Assembly: GCA_022826515.1 (NCBI GenBank)
Contig: JAJDUT010000113.1
Span: 82,578 to 146,577, forward strand
Direction of reading: 5' to 3'
Source of the DNA: Candidatus Latescibacterota bacterium
GTDB taxonomy: Bacteria > Latescibacterota > UBA2968 > UBA8231
DNA: 64,000 nucleotides
Shown: positions 51,082-59,859 of the stretch, piece after piece
Position numbering within the stretch: the stretch's first letter is position 1
Layout: every line of letters begins with the position of its first letter
Notes under the pieces: model-generated
The model's input: the letters and a program-made list of their open reading frames with translations, nothing else
Told to the model about the DNA's origin: nothing
Database searches by the model: none
Position numbers and translations under genes: made by a program

Positions 51082-52523
51082 GTGTGCGGCCTGAACGCGG
51101 CCTTTTCCCCAGGCGTCGGGGAGTGGTCGAAGGCACCGCGTTGAATTACCGCAGCCGTCCCGCCCGCCGCTTCGATGGTTGCCCGCTGGCTGGCATGGGC
51201 CTGTTCGTCAACCGCTTCTGGGTCGAGCAAGGCGCGCAACTCTCTTTCGCAATCTCGCAATAGGTTTTGGTACTCTGGGATGCCGGACAGATCGTTCAGC
51301 TCGTCGGGATCCTCTGACAGGTCGAAAAGCTGCTGCGGTGCGCCGACGTAGTAATTGTACTTGTAGCGCTTGCGGCGCAGCATATAGGTGCCGTGCTCAG
51401 TGCCGAGTGCGTGATACTCGCTAAAGACGGTGCGCTCTCGATCGTCCTCTTGTGCGATCTGCCACAGCGACCGACCGGGTAGATCTTTGTCGCTCAACGC
51501 AGCCCCGACGCATTCGAGCGCGGTTGGAAAACAATCCACCAGAGAAACCGGCGTCTGCACCACCTTTCCCTCCGGCACGTCAGCTCCAGCTATAATCATC
51601 GGCACAGCCGCCGCTTCGTCGTAGAGCGTGAACTTGCCGAAGATGCCTCGGGACCCAAGGCATTCGCCGTGGTCAGACGTGTAGAGCACGCGGGTGGAAT
51701 CCGTCAGGCCGAATTCGTCGAGCGCGCCGAGTACGCGACCGATCTGCTGGTCGAGATAAGTCGTGGTACCGTAGTACGCGGCTGTAACGCGCCGCACTGT
51801 TTCTTCGCGGTGTCCTTGGTCAAAGCGGAAGAAGCGGCGGAAGTAGTCTAGCGCCGGATGATCGGGCCACGTGTCAGGCGTCCACTGCGGTGGCAGCGGC
51901 ACGTCGGCGGGCGGGTATTGGGCGTAGATTTCCGGCGGGGCGATATAGGGTGGATGCGGGCAGACGAAATTGAGGAAGACCACCCAAGGCTTGGCATCGT
52001 CGCGGTGCTCGGCGAGCCAGCGCAAGGCGTGTTCGGTACAGCGGGCGTCGTACTGCAAATAAGTAGAATCGCCCGCGCCCGCCCGCCCAAGCTCGCCGTG
52101 CTTGTCGCGCAAGGGCGGTTGATCGCGGATGCAGCCGAGGACATCGCCGACGCCATCGACTACGTGCAACGGCTCGATTTCCTCGCTAAACCCGTGGTCT
52201 GCGCCTTGTCCCTTGAAATGCAACTTGCCGATCGAGTCGCAGCAGAAGCCTTGGTCGCGCAGGCGCTGATGCCAAGAGGCGGGCGTGCCATCGTAGGGAT
52301 GCCCGTTGTCCCAGTAGCCGATCTGATGCACGTAACGGCCGGTGGCCAGCGACGTGCGAGCGGGGACGCAAATCGGGCAGTTGGTATAGGCGTTCTGGAA
52401 GCGGGTGCCGCGTGCAGCTAAGGCGTCCAGATGGGGCGTCTGTACCTGCGGATGGCCGTAGCAGCCGCTGACGAGCCGGTGGTGTTGGTCGGACAGGATG
52501 AAGAGGAAGTTGCGAGGCTTCAC
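51078..52523 (-). CDS. Type I sulfatase
   Basis: About 481 aa from GTG 52523, which overlaps the previous TGA as GTGA; the long frame further upstream is antisense-like filler. It has no signal peptide. 'FLFILSDQHHRLVSGCYG' gives the metal-binding Asp, and 'CVPARTSLATGRY' is the CxPxR site whose Cys must be converted to formylglycine (about residue 56). 'LYTSDHGECLGS' provides further metal ligands. It cleaves sulfate esters from an unknown molecule in the cytoplasm. Its last residues run into the palindrome at 51,054, which provides the stop codon. Confidence 0.94.
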   Translation of the reverse strand: MKPRNFLFILSDQHHRLVSGCYGHPQVQTPHLDALAARGTRFQNAYTNCPICVPARTSLATGRYVHQIGYWDNGHPYDGTPASWHQRLRDQGFCCDSIGKLHFKGQGADHGFSEEIEPLHVVDGVGDVLGCIRDQPPLRDKHGELGRAGAGDSTYLQYDARCTEHALRWLAEHRDDAKPWVVFLNFVCPHPPYIAPPEIYAQYPPADVPLPPQWTPDTWPDHPALDYFRRFFRFDQGHREETVRRVTAAYYGTTTYLDQQIGRVLGALDEFGLTDSTRVLYTSDHGECLGSRGIFGKFTLYDEAAAVPMIIAGADVPEGKVVQTPVSLVDCFPTALECVGAALSDKDLPGRSLWQIAQEDDRERTVFSEYHALGTEHGTYMLRRKRYKYNYYVGAPQQLFDLSEDPDELNDLSGIPEYQNLLRDCERELRALLDPEAVDEQAHASQRATIEAAGGTAAVIQRGAFDHSPTPGEKAAFRPHT

Positions 52524-53998
52524 GGCGCACCCACGACTTTGTCGGCATTGATCTGGGGCGGCACGGGATAGTGCTGGCCGCGTTGACCAGAGAGGCTGCG
52601 GTTGGGACGGGGTGCCCACTGCTGGTCGGGCAGGCCGACGAGTTGACCGTCTTGGACCCAGGCTTCGTCGCTGCCGTAGAGTTCGCCGACGAGGCGCTCG
52701 CTGAGCTGGGCTTGGATTGCGGCGTGGTCGGGTGAGCCAGCTAGGTCGTTCAGTTCGTTGGGATCGCTTGCGAGGTCGAAGAGCTGGACGCGGTTGCCGA
52801 CGGGATAGTAGATCAGCTTGTGTTGTCCCGCGTGGATCATGCGGGAGGCGTTCGACCCTTCGCCGCACTCGCCGTAGAGATAACTGCGCCGTTCCTCGCC
52901 GACCATGGATAGGCCCTCGACGGTGTCGGGGATGTCGATGCCCGCTAGGTCGAGCAAAGTCGGCATGACGTCCTGCCAGCCGACGAGGCGGTCATCGACT
53001 GTGTGGTGCGGCACCCGTCCGTCCCGGCCTCCGAGCAGGATCATCGGTACGTTGGCCGACTGCTCGTAGTAGAGCCGCTTGGCCCAGAGGCCGTGGTTGC
53101 CGAGCATATCGCCGTGATCCGCTGTGAAGCAAATAATGGTATTGTCGAGCAGTCCCTCCTCGCGCAGGGTACCGATGACCACGCGAAGCTGATGGTCGAT
53201 CTGGGTGCAGAGCGCGTAGAAAGCGCGGCGGATGCGCAGGACTTCCGGCCCCTTGAGGTGGGTTTTGGCACCCTGATTGACTTTGAGCGAATAGGGCAGA
53301 CTGTCGAAGTCGCGTGCCCAAGCGCCGTGGTGCGGCGCGTCAATGTCGATGTCGCGGTAGAGGTCGAGATAGCTCTGCAAGGGCACCAGCGGCGGATGCG
53401 GGTGGCGGAAGGACAGGTACCAGAAGCCGGGCTTGGCCGGGTTGCGCCGCTTAATCATTCGGCTCATCTGGCGCGCCGCCCAAGTGGTGGGGTGGCAGTC
53501 CTCGGGCAAGTGCCAAGGGCGGAAGGAGTATTCGTTGTTGCTCATGCCGTGAGCAAACCCCATGCCCGCATGGCCTTGGTCCGCGAGGAAGAGATCGTAG
53601 TCGTCAACAGCACCCAAGTGCGGCCGGCCCTCTTCGTCGAGGAGCACGTCGTCGAAACCAATGCGGTCGCGCTGGGGATAGACGTGGAGCTTGCCAACGG
53701 CATATGCTTGATAGCCTGCGTCGCGGAAGGTCTGCGCCACGGTCGGCAGCTCGGGCATGGGGGCGGTCGTTTTGAAGACCCGATCGCCGTGGGTGCGCGG
53801 CGAAGTGCCGGTCATCAGGGTGCGACGGGCGGGGATGCAGACTGGGCATTCGCTATAGGCGTTGGAGAAGCGAGTGCCGCTGCGGGCTAAGGAGTCGAGG
53901 GTGGGGGTGAGAATGGCGGAATGGTTGGCTTCGCCCAAGAGGGAAGCGGACCAATGGTCGGTGGAAATCAAGAGGACGTGCGGTCTGTCGTTTGCCAT
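52520..53998 (-). CDS. Type I sulfatase
   Basis: A 492-aa protein without signal peptide. 'HVLLISTDHWSASLLG' has the first metal Asp. 'CPVCIPARRTLMTGT' contains the CxPxR maturation site (Cys about 54), and 'CFTADHGDMLGNHGLWAK' carries the other metal ligands. It is a paralog of the next gene, which starts inside its stop codon. Both need a formylglycine-generating enzyme or anaerobic maturase encoded elsewhere. It lies 4 bp after the PhyH gene, so the three form one transcript. Confidence 0.94.
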   Translation of the reverse strand: MANDRPHVLLISTDHWSASLLGEANHSAILTPTLDSLARSGTRFSNAYSECPVCIPARRTLMTGTSPRTHGDRVFKTTAPMPELPTVAQTFRDAGYQAYAVGKLHVYPQRDRIGFDDVLLDEEGRPHLGAVDDYDLFLADQGHAGMGFAHGMSNNEYSFRPWHLPEDCHPTTWAARQMSRMIKRRNPAKPGFWYLSFRHPHPPLVPLQSYLDLYRDIDIDAPHHGAWARDFDSLPYSLKVNQGAKTHLKGPEVLRIRRAFYALCTQIDHQLRVVIGTLREEGLLDNTIICFTADHGDMLGNHGLWAKRLYYEQSANVPMILLGGRDGRVPHHTVDDRLVGWQDVMPTLLDLAGIDIPDTVEGLSMVGEERRSYLYGECGEGSNASRMIHAGQHKLIYYPVGNRVQLFDLASDPNELNDLAGSPDHAAIQAQLSERLVGELYGSDEAWVQDGQLVGLPDQQWAPRPNRSLSGQRGQHYPVPPQINADKVVGAP

Positions 53999-54002
53999 GG
54001 GC

Positions 54003-54863
54003 TCAGGCCACCTCGTAGTCGCGCTCGGGCCGGGTCGGGTTGCCCCAGTGGCCAGCCGGGTCGGCGGCGTTGATCAGCACGCCTTCCTTTTCCCAAGAGT
54101 AGCCGGGAATCGCGCGCACGTCAGGGGTGCAGTAGCGCAGCGTTAGCCCGCAGCGACGGCGATCCGATTCGTTGTAGTGCGAGCTGTGCAAAAGCAGGTC
54201 GGAGTGGATCGAGACTTCGCCGGCCTTGAGCTCGACATCGACGATCTCGCCGTAGTGCTCGACATCGTCCACCGTCTGATCGAGGACGTTGTTTTCCGAG
54301 GCGTCGCTCGGGCGGAATTCGAGTTGGCCGTGGAGATGCGAGCCAGCGACGAAGCGCATACAGCCATTGTCGATGTCAGCGTCGTCAATCGCTAGCCAGA
54401 CGGTCGCCGTCTTTGAAGGAGTCAGCGGCCAGTAGCTGGCGTCTTGGTGCCAAGAGATGGTGGTGCCGTCCTTGGGCATCTTGCAGAAGTAGTGCGAGGC
54501 TAGGCCGATCAATTCGGGACCGAGGAGATCGTGGACGCAGGCGAGGATCCTGGGATGGTGCATGAGGTCATAGACCTTGGCGAATTTGAGATGCGCCGAA
54601 CTGAGGGTGAAGCTGCCATAGCCGGCGGCCATGACCTTTCTCAGTTGATCGTCGAAAAAGGCTCGATGCTCGGCAATCTCGGCGTTGTCGAAAATGCGGA
54701 AGCCCTTGAGGTAGCCGTCGCGGTTGAAAGCGGCGACTTGTTCGGTAGTGAGGGTGGTCGGGTCATCGACTGTGCTGGGGTAGAAGCGCAGGTCGCGGTC
54801 CATTTCGCGCAGTTCGTCGTGGGTTGGCACGGCCTTGAAGGTGTGGTCAATCTGATTTGTCAT
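54003..54863 (-). CDS. Phytanoyl-CoA dioxygenase (PhyH) family protein
   Basis: A 286-aa protein with an intact Fe(II) site: 'SWHQDASYW' (His and Asp about 137 and 139) and distal His in 'LLLHSSHYNESDRRRCGL' with a following Arg for 2-oxoglutarate. 'CMRFVAGSHLHGQLEF' is the usual family block. It probably hydroxylates a small molecule and heads the operon with two sulfatases, which suggests that a sulfated, hydroxylatable substrate is degraded by the set. Confidence 0.93.
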   Translation of the reverse strand: MTNQIDHTFKAVPTHDELREMDRDLRFYPSTVDDPTTLTTEQVAAFNRDGYLKGFRIFDNAEIAEHRAFFDDQLRKVMAAGYGSFTLSSAHLKFAKVYDLMHHPRILACVHDLLGPELIGLASHYFCKMPKDGTTISWHQDASYWPLTPSKTATVWLAIDDADIDNGCMRFVAGSHLHGQLEFRPSDASENNVLDQTVDDVEHYGEIVDVELKAGEVSIHSDLLLHSSHYNESDRRRCGLTLRYCTPDVRAIPGYSWEKEGVLINAADPAGHWGNPTRPERDYEVA

Positions 54864-55031
54864 GGCGTCATTCTCCTAACAGACAGGTTCGCAAATAAAA
54901 CGCAATTTGCTCCTTGTCTCAAGGGCGGTGGGCTAGTCGGTGTAGAAGAACTTGCTGGTGATCTCGACGAGGTTTGTCGATCTGTTGTCCTGCCGACTGC
55001 CTCGCCTTTAGGAGAGACAAGGCAGAGTGAA

Positions 55032-56042
55032 TCATCGGCCCATCAGTTCCTCATAGACCCCGCCCGTCTTGGCTTGGATATTTTCACCGCCAAAAGGATA
55101 GAGAAATCCCCAGAACAGAGCGCCGACCAACATCAATCCGAGGTAGAATAGCAAGACGCGGCGACCCCAGACCGCCCCAAGCATGGTCAGGGTGGAGAAC
55201 TTGGTGGCCGGCCCAGCAATGAAAAAGCCCAAGGCCGCCCCCGGACTCATCCCCATCTGCATCATGCTTTCGACAATGGGAATGCTGCCGCCGCCGCAGG
55301 CGTAGAGCGGCACCCCTAGGGCCACGGCCACGGGTACGGCCCAGACGCTACCGGGGCCGACTAGCGCCAGCACTAGCTCTTGGGACAGGAAGGTCTTTAC
55401 CAAGGCGGCGATGAAGATCCCCAGGCTGAAAAATTTGGCGATGAAGAGCAGATCGGTGTGGAAGCGCTGCGCCAGTATTCTGGCTTCAGACCGCCCGTCC
55501 GTCTTGGCCGTAGATGTCTCGGCAGGGACTGCTGTGCGGACGGCGAACGTTAGACGACGCAGAGCGGACTGGACTGCGAAACCGGCTAGCAGTCCGACGC
55601 TGGCCGCTGTGACTAGCCGGGCTACGGCCATTTCCATACTTATGGTCCCGGCGGTGTACACAAACAAGGAGGGGTTCATCAGCGGCGAGGCCACGACAAA
55701 GGCCACCAAGGGTGCGGCCGGTACGCCCATGTTTATCAGGCGGCCGGCCACGGGAATGGCGGCAAAGGTGCATAGGGGCGAGATCAGGGCCAGCAGGGTG
55801 GATGCCACAATGGAGCCGTTGGCCCGCTGCTGGAGGGTGCGGCGGATTCGAGTCTTTGGCAAGTAGCGCCAAGCTAGGGTGCTGAACAAGGCACCTAGGA
55901 CTACAAAGTACCAGAGTTGAGCCGCTAAATCCCAGAAACTTACCAAGACGCGCAGCGTGTAGGTATCCCGCAGGTAGTGCTCTGCAATGCTGGCGGCCTG
56001 CCAGAGCGGATGCGTCAGGTCGTGGTAAAGGGTTTGAATCAT
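55032..56042 (-). CDS. YraQ/ArsP-like permease (PF03773 type)
   Basis: About 336 aa from ATG 56042; a TTG at 56,078 that overlaps the previous stop (TTGA) would add 12 residues. About eight membrane helices are seen. 'SPLCTFAAIPVAGRL' and 'PLYACGGGSIPIVESM' are the two paired family motifs with a conserved Cys/Gly-Gly. Relatives include organoarsenical efflux permeases and YraQ-type proteins; the substrate here is unknown. It lies just downstream of the secreted DUF362/FlgD protein. Confidence 0.85.
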   Translation of the reverse strand: MIQTLYHDLTHPLWQAASIAEHYLRDTYTLRVLVSFWDLAAQLWYFVVLGALFSTLAWRYLPKTRIRRTLQQRANGSIVASTLLALISPLCTFAAIPVAGRLINMGVPAAPLVAFVVASPLMNPSLFVYTAGTISMEMAVARLVTAASVGLLAGFAVQSALRRLTFAVRTAVPAETSTAKTDGRSEARILAQRFHTDLLFIAKFFSLGIFIAALVKTFLSQELVLALVGPGSVWAVPVAVALGVPLYACGGGSIPIVESMMQMGMSPGAALGFFIAGPATKFSTLTMLGAVWGRRVLLFYLGLMLVGALFWGFLYPFGGENIQAKTGGVYEELMGR

Positions 56043-56074
56043 TTTCACGCCTGAAGGCGCGGTGAAGCCTACGC

Positions 56075-58219
56075 TCAACGGACTAGGGTCATGGGTCGGG
56101 TCTTGCGCAGGTCGCGGACCTTGAGGACGGCGAAGTAGGTTCCGCTAGCCACGTTGAGGCCCGAGGCATTGCGCGCGTCCCACATTACCTCGTGATAACC
56201 CGAGGCGACGTCTCCTTCCACCAAGGTGCATATCCACTGGCCCGCCGCATTGTAGATATCCAGCTTAGCAGGTCCTGCTTGGGGCAGGGCAAAGCGGATG
56301 CGGGTGACGGGATTGAATGGATTCGGGTAGTTCTCCAGCAGCGTCGGTGCTTCTGGTAGGGGCTGGCTGGCCGTTGACTCTTCTACGGCCGTGGGAATCT
56401 CGCCCGGCAGCAGAAATTCGATACCGGGCAGGCGGTCGCCGTCTTGGTCAACTACGTGTGCGGCCAGCATGGTGTTTCCGGCCGAGTTGCCGATCTTGAA
56501 GAGTAGTTTGTTTTCTCCTTGTACTAGACGAATCGGAACCTTCTGGTCGGCCAGTTGAAAATTGCGCCGGGCGATGTTCTCATAGACTACATCGCCGTTC
56601 AGCCAGACCTTGGCGTAGTCGCCGTAGCCGAGCCATAGAAAACCTTCCTGCGCCTGCGGTGTATGCACTAGAGTGAAGGCGTAGTTGGCGATGTCCTGAT
56701 CCTTTCCATTGAGGTCGCCCAACGGTAAGACTTCAGCGGTGTACCCGAGGTGTTCGACTTGCGTCCACACCACATCGCCGGCCGGTTCGCCCTCTCGGGG
56801 ATATAGCTGGGCTTCGTTGGGCAGAGGCTCGGAGCCGATATCGCTGCTATTCGGAAACGGACCGGCGACGAGCCAGCGCCGGATGCCGCGCCCGTAGAAC
56901 GCGCCACTGCGACCGCCGCCACGGGATTTGACGAAGTTGCGCTGCACGCTGTCGGGCGCGCGTCCCTCCACTTGGATTCGGTTTAGATCGAAAGTGCCAA
57001 AGCCCTTGGTCGCTGCTAGGTAGAGATGCTCTAAATCGAGTGGATTGAAGCCCATGACCACATTGGCCACAGCTTCGGTGGCGAGGGGATCGCCGCCGGC
57101 TATTACCACGTTGTGCTGGACGTTCTGCCCCCACTGCGGCCCGTCGCCTTCGGTGCCCCAGAATCCCTCGATGACGGTATAGGCCGCTGGGTTGTAAGCG
57201 AACAGGTCCACGTACCCGTGCTCGGGGTTGTTTTGGTAGTGCTGGCGCTTGGAGGTGCCATCGCCGTAGGCCCCCGAGGCTAGGGTGCCGACGTAATTCT
57301 TGATGCCTAGGGTGGTGCCGTAGATGGTGGTCTTCATGGCGGCGATGGAAATTACTTTATCGGCGTCTAAGATCGGTTCGGGCATGAAGTAACCGTCCTT
57401 GCGGAAGCTACCGGTGCCCTCTATGTGGAAGCCGAACTGGGCACCTGGATACCGCAGACGGGTCACTCCCAAGCGCTGAATGGCCCCGCCCGGAACCGGC
57501 TCACGACGGAAGGGAGCGTAGTTGAGGTCAGAGGTGTCCACCACGGTGGAGGCCCCCAAGGCGGCGAATTCTTCTAGCATCTTGATGTACGAGAGATCGC
57601 CGAATTCGGGATAGGTTGCGGACCAGCCGTCTTCTTCTGCATTGGTGGGAAAGCCAGGCTCGCCTTTGCGGGGAGATTCGGCCCCGCCCTCGGCAATGGT
57701 AATGCGCCGCGGCCCCACCTGCTCAATGAGGTAGCTAATCACGCTCTTCACCACTCGCAAATCCGTGATCTGGCCTGGGTGTTCAATGCCATTGTGGTAG
57801 TATGCCGAGGAGGGATTTCCTCTGTTGGTCACGATGTTGACTTTGACGACGACCCAGTCACTTGGCTCGACGACGGCGCGAATGGAGCGCTCCGATTGGT
57901 CTAGGTCTAGGGCGCGGCGGACGATGGCGTCCACTTGCGCGAAGCTCAAGGAGGCGTTTAGGGCTGCCGACGAGGCCAACTCCGGGTCGCTCGAAGTGGC
58001 GACCGCTGCGGTCGGATGGCCCTCGCCCAAGGTGAGAGTGCCGGGGCGCAGGAGGGGCAAGCCTTCTACCTGCAGGGGCTCTTGGGCTTGCTGCGCCGAG
58101 CCCGCCGTCCCAACGAAAAAGGTCTGCGCTTGGTGGGCGTAGATGTCCCAGCCGATCAGAGTGGCGATCAGCAGGAGTAGGGCTAAATTTGCAAATTTGC
58201 GTTTTGTTATTTGGGGCAT
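56075..58219 (-). CDS. Secreted DUF362 protein with C-terminal FlgD/T9SS-type sorting domain
   Basis: A 714-aa protein with an N-terminal signal or anchor ('FANLALLLLIATLIGWDIYA'). Residues about 70-445 fit DUF362: 'WVVVKVNIVTNRG', 'RRITIAEGGAESPRKGEPGF', 'LGIKNYVGTL'. Next is a PA14/galactose-binding-like sandwich (about 460-600; 'YGDYAKVWLNGDVVY'). The last 85 residues are a FlgD-like Ig domain of the type A sorting kind ('LLENYPNPFNPVTRIRF', 'LDIYNAAGQWICTL'). It differs from the 'TPNGDGVND' set by its 'NYPNPFNP' opening. The protein is probably surface-bound; the role of DUF362 outside the cytoplasm is not known. Confidence 0.82.
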   Translation of the reverse strand: MPQITKRKFANLALLLLIATLIGWDIYAHQAQTFFVGTAGSAQQAQEPLQVEGLPLLRPGTLTLGEGHPTAAVATSSDPELASSAALNASLSFAQVDAIVRRALDLDQSERSIRAVVEPSDWVVVKVNIVTNRGNPSSAYYHNGIEHPGQITDLRVVKSVISYLIEQVGPRRITIAEGGAESPRKGEPGFPTNAEEDGWSATYPEFGDLSYIKMLEEFAALGASTVVDTSDLNYAPFRREPVPGGAIQRLGVTRLRYPGAQFGFHIEGTGSFRKDGYFMPEPILDADKVISIAAMKTTIYGTTLGIKNYVGTLASGAYGDGTSKRQHYQNNPEHGYVDLFAYNPAAYTVIEGFWGTEGDGPQWGQNVQHNVVIAGGDPLATEAVANVVMGFNPLDLEHLYLAATKGFGTFDLNRIQVEGRAPDSVQRNFVKSRGGGRSGAFYGRGIRRWLVAGPFPNSSDIGSEPLPNEAQLYPREGEPAGDVVWTQVEHLGYTAEVLPLGDLNGKDQDIANYAFTLVHTPQAQEGFLWLGYGDYAKVWLNGDVVYENIARRNFQLADQKVPIRLVQGENKLLFKIGNSAGNTMLAAHVVDQDGDRLPGIEFLLPGEIPTAVEESTASQPLPEAPTLLENYPNPFNPVTRIRFALPQAGPAKLDIYNAAGQWICTLVEGDVASGYHEVMWDARNASGLNVASGTYFAVLKVRDLRKTRPMTLVR

Positions 58220-58237
58220 GACAACTCTCCCGTATTA

Positions 58238-58327
58238 ATCCGCAGATGGACGCAGATGGACGCAGATGGACGCAGATGGACGCAGAATAGTAGAAACGAG
58301 ACGATCTGTATCTCGAATCGTTCAAGT
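58238..58327 (+). repeat. Dispersed repeat, copy 2 (expanded tandem part)
   Basis: Same order as copies 1 and 3: CCGCAGATGGACG..., GAATAGTAGAAAC, then CTCGAATCGTTCAAGT. Here the 10-bp unit CGCAGATGGA is repeated four times in tandem (58,241-58,280), so this copy is longer. It lies in the 117-bp gap upstream of the DUF362 gene. Confidence 0.88.
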
Positions 58328-58336
58328 TCTATATAG

Positions 58337-58900
58337 TTACGGTATTTGGCGCAGTATTGAAAGTGATCCTTGGCCTGTCTTGATTTTTCCCCAGCTCAAC
58401 TTCTCGATTGCGGTAGCGTCTGGACTATGTACGTAGATTTCCACCTCGTAGAAGATGGTAGGGCCCAGCGTCCATAGTTCGAGGTTGTCGGCCATAGTGT
58501 CGGAGGGGAAATAAATCTCGATCCACTGGTCCACTGCCCGCGCATTCTCTTCGATCAGGGCGGTTTGCACTCCTTCGGGTTCGCGCAGGGTGCCGGTCTC
58601 GTCTAAGCGTCCGCCTAGATAGGCGCGGACTTGGTAGTCATTGCCGATGGTGCCGACGTAGATCCGCAACTTTTCCAATTGCAGCGGTTCCTCCCAGGCA
58701 AATACCAAAATCCCTTTGGTATTCCAGGTGAAGGGTAGGGCATCGGCATCTTGGGGAACCTTGCCGTCTCCCAAAACATCGGGGTCGCCCTCGTGGGAAT
58801 TCCAGATCGTAGCCCGAGTCACGGCGTCGGGTGCGATGTTGCGGCTGGCGGCCCCTAAAAAAAAGAAGAGCGCAACGATTGCTGGTATGATTATTCTCAT
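58337..58900 (-). CDS. Small secreted discoidin-like protein
   Basis: A 187-aa protein with a signal peptide ('MRIIIPAIVALFFFLGAA') and one compact beta-rich domain. 'FAWEEPLQLEKLRIYVGT' and 'VDQWIEIYFPSDTMADNLEL' are typical of galactose-binding/F5-8C-like folds. It has no FlgD domain. It is probably a periplasmic or surface binding protein. It lies upstream of the DUF362/FlgD gene on the same strand with the repeat between them. Confidence 0.68.
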   Translation of the reverse strand: MRIIIPAIVALFFFLGAASRNIAPDAVTRATIWNSHEGDPDVLGDGKVPQDADALPFTWNTKGILVFAWEEPLQLEKLRIYVGTIGNDYQVRAYLGGRLDETGTLREPEGVQTALIEENARAVDQWIEIYFPSDTMADNLELWTLGPTIFYEVEIYVHSPDATAIEKLSWGKIKTGQGSLSILRQIP

Positions 58901-59085
58901 GCGGATAGCCTATTTCAAGGCGACCATTAGGATTCGACGCTCTCCGATTCTACTCCTCTGATGAAGATGGCGCGGGACAGCATGTACTGAAAGCCCTCTT
59001 CTTTGTAGTGGCGACCTTGGCAAGCGCAGGTGGGGTTGTGAGCGGGTAACTCTAAATATATCTTGGGCGCAAAAGGAAGGGGATT

Positions 59086-59400
59086 ATGGAAGCAAACAAA
59101 ACCATTTCGCCAGAAGTTGGGACGCAGTTGCTCTTTGAGAATGAGCGGGTGCGGGTTTGGGATCTGCGGTTGGCACCGGGCGAGAGCACGGGTCTGCATC
59201 GGCACGAGCACGACTACCTATACGTAGTTATTGGCGACGGTCGGTTGCAGGCGGCTGATGCAGAGGGAAACCGCGGGGAGGCTAGGGATATGCAGGATGG
59301 AGACGTGCGGTTCAGCGCGATCGAAGGGGAGGCGGTACACGAGGCGTTTAACGTCGGCGAAGGGCCGTGGCGCAATATTATCGTCGAATTGAAAGACTGA
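59086..59400 (+). CDS. Cupin-domain protein
   Basis: A 104-aa single-domain cupin. 'GLHRHEHDYLYVVIGDG' (about residues 38-54) is the first metal-binding motif, and 'GEAVHEAFNVGEGPWRNIIV' (about 80-100) is the second. AAAAGGAAGGGG lies 2-13 bases upstream of ATG 59086. Small cupins of this kind are sugar- or small-molecule-binding proteins or enzymes; no specific function can be assigned. A DoxX gene follows 25 bp later. Confidence 0.88.
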   Translation: MEANKTISPEVGTQLLFENERVRVWDLRLAPGESTGLHRHEHDYLYVVIGDGRLQAADAEGNRGEARDMQDGDVRFSAIEGEAVHEAFNVGEGPWRNIIVELKD

Positions 59401-59424
59401 AGCAGACTGACCTAAGGAGAGAAT

Positions 59425-59856
59425 ATGATCCTAAGAAGACTGTTGTTCGGCCCGGCCCCCTCGGCCGGCGTTGGCTATTCACTGGGGCTGCTGCTGTTAC
59501 GGGTGTCCGTCGGCGGCATGATGTTGCTCGCCCACGGTTGGGGGAAATTGACCAGTTTTGCGGAGCGTTCCTCGTCGTTTCCCGACCCCTTGGGAATCGG
59601 CTCGTCGCTGAGCATGGCCTTGGCCACCGGTGCCGAAGCGTTTTGCGCCCTAGCGGTGATTTTGGGATTCGCCACCCGCTGGGCTGTCGTGCCGCTGATG
59701 GTCACCATGGCAGTGGCCGCGCTTATCATACACGGGGACGACCCGTGGGCGGAAAAGGAACTTGCTGTATTGTACTTTTTCCCCTTTGCGACGCTGTTTC
59801 TAACGGGCGCGGGACGCTACTCTCTCGACGCCTTATTGCGGCGCGGCGCACACTAA
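59425..59856 (+). CDS. DoxX-family membrane protein
   Basis: A 143-aa protein with about four membrane helices. 'GLLLLRVSVGGMMLLAHGWGKL' is the typical DoxX opening and 'GAEAFCALAVILGFATRWA' the second-third helix region. DoxX-type proteins are linked to quinone or thiol redox in other species, but the role here is unknown. AAGGAGAG precedes ATG. The gene ends 3 bp before the stop of the convergent gene. Confidence 0.9.
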   Translation: MILRRLLFGPAPSAGVGYSLGLLLLRVSVGGMMLLAHGWGKLTSFAERSSSFPDPLGIGSSLSMALATGAEAFCALAVILGFATRWAVVPLMVTMAVAALIIHGDDPWAEKELAVLYFFPFATLFLTGAGRYSLDALLRRGAH

Positions 59857-59859
59857 GTC

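Noticed and set aside
58241..58280. Possible CRISPR array (four 10-bp repeats)
   Set aside because: The units are directly adjacent with no spacers and belong to the dispersed repeat. No cas genes are present in the window.
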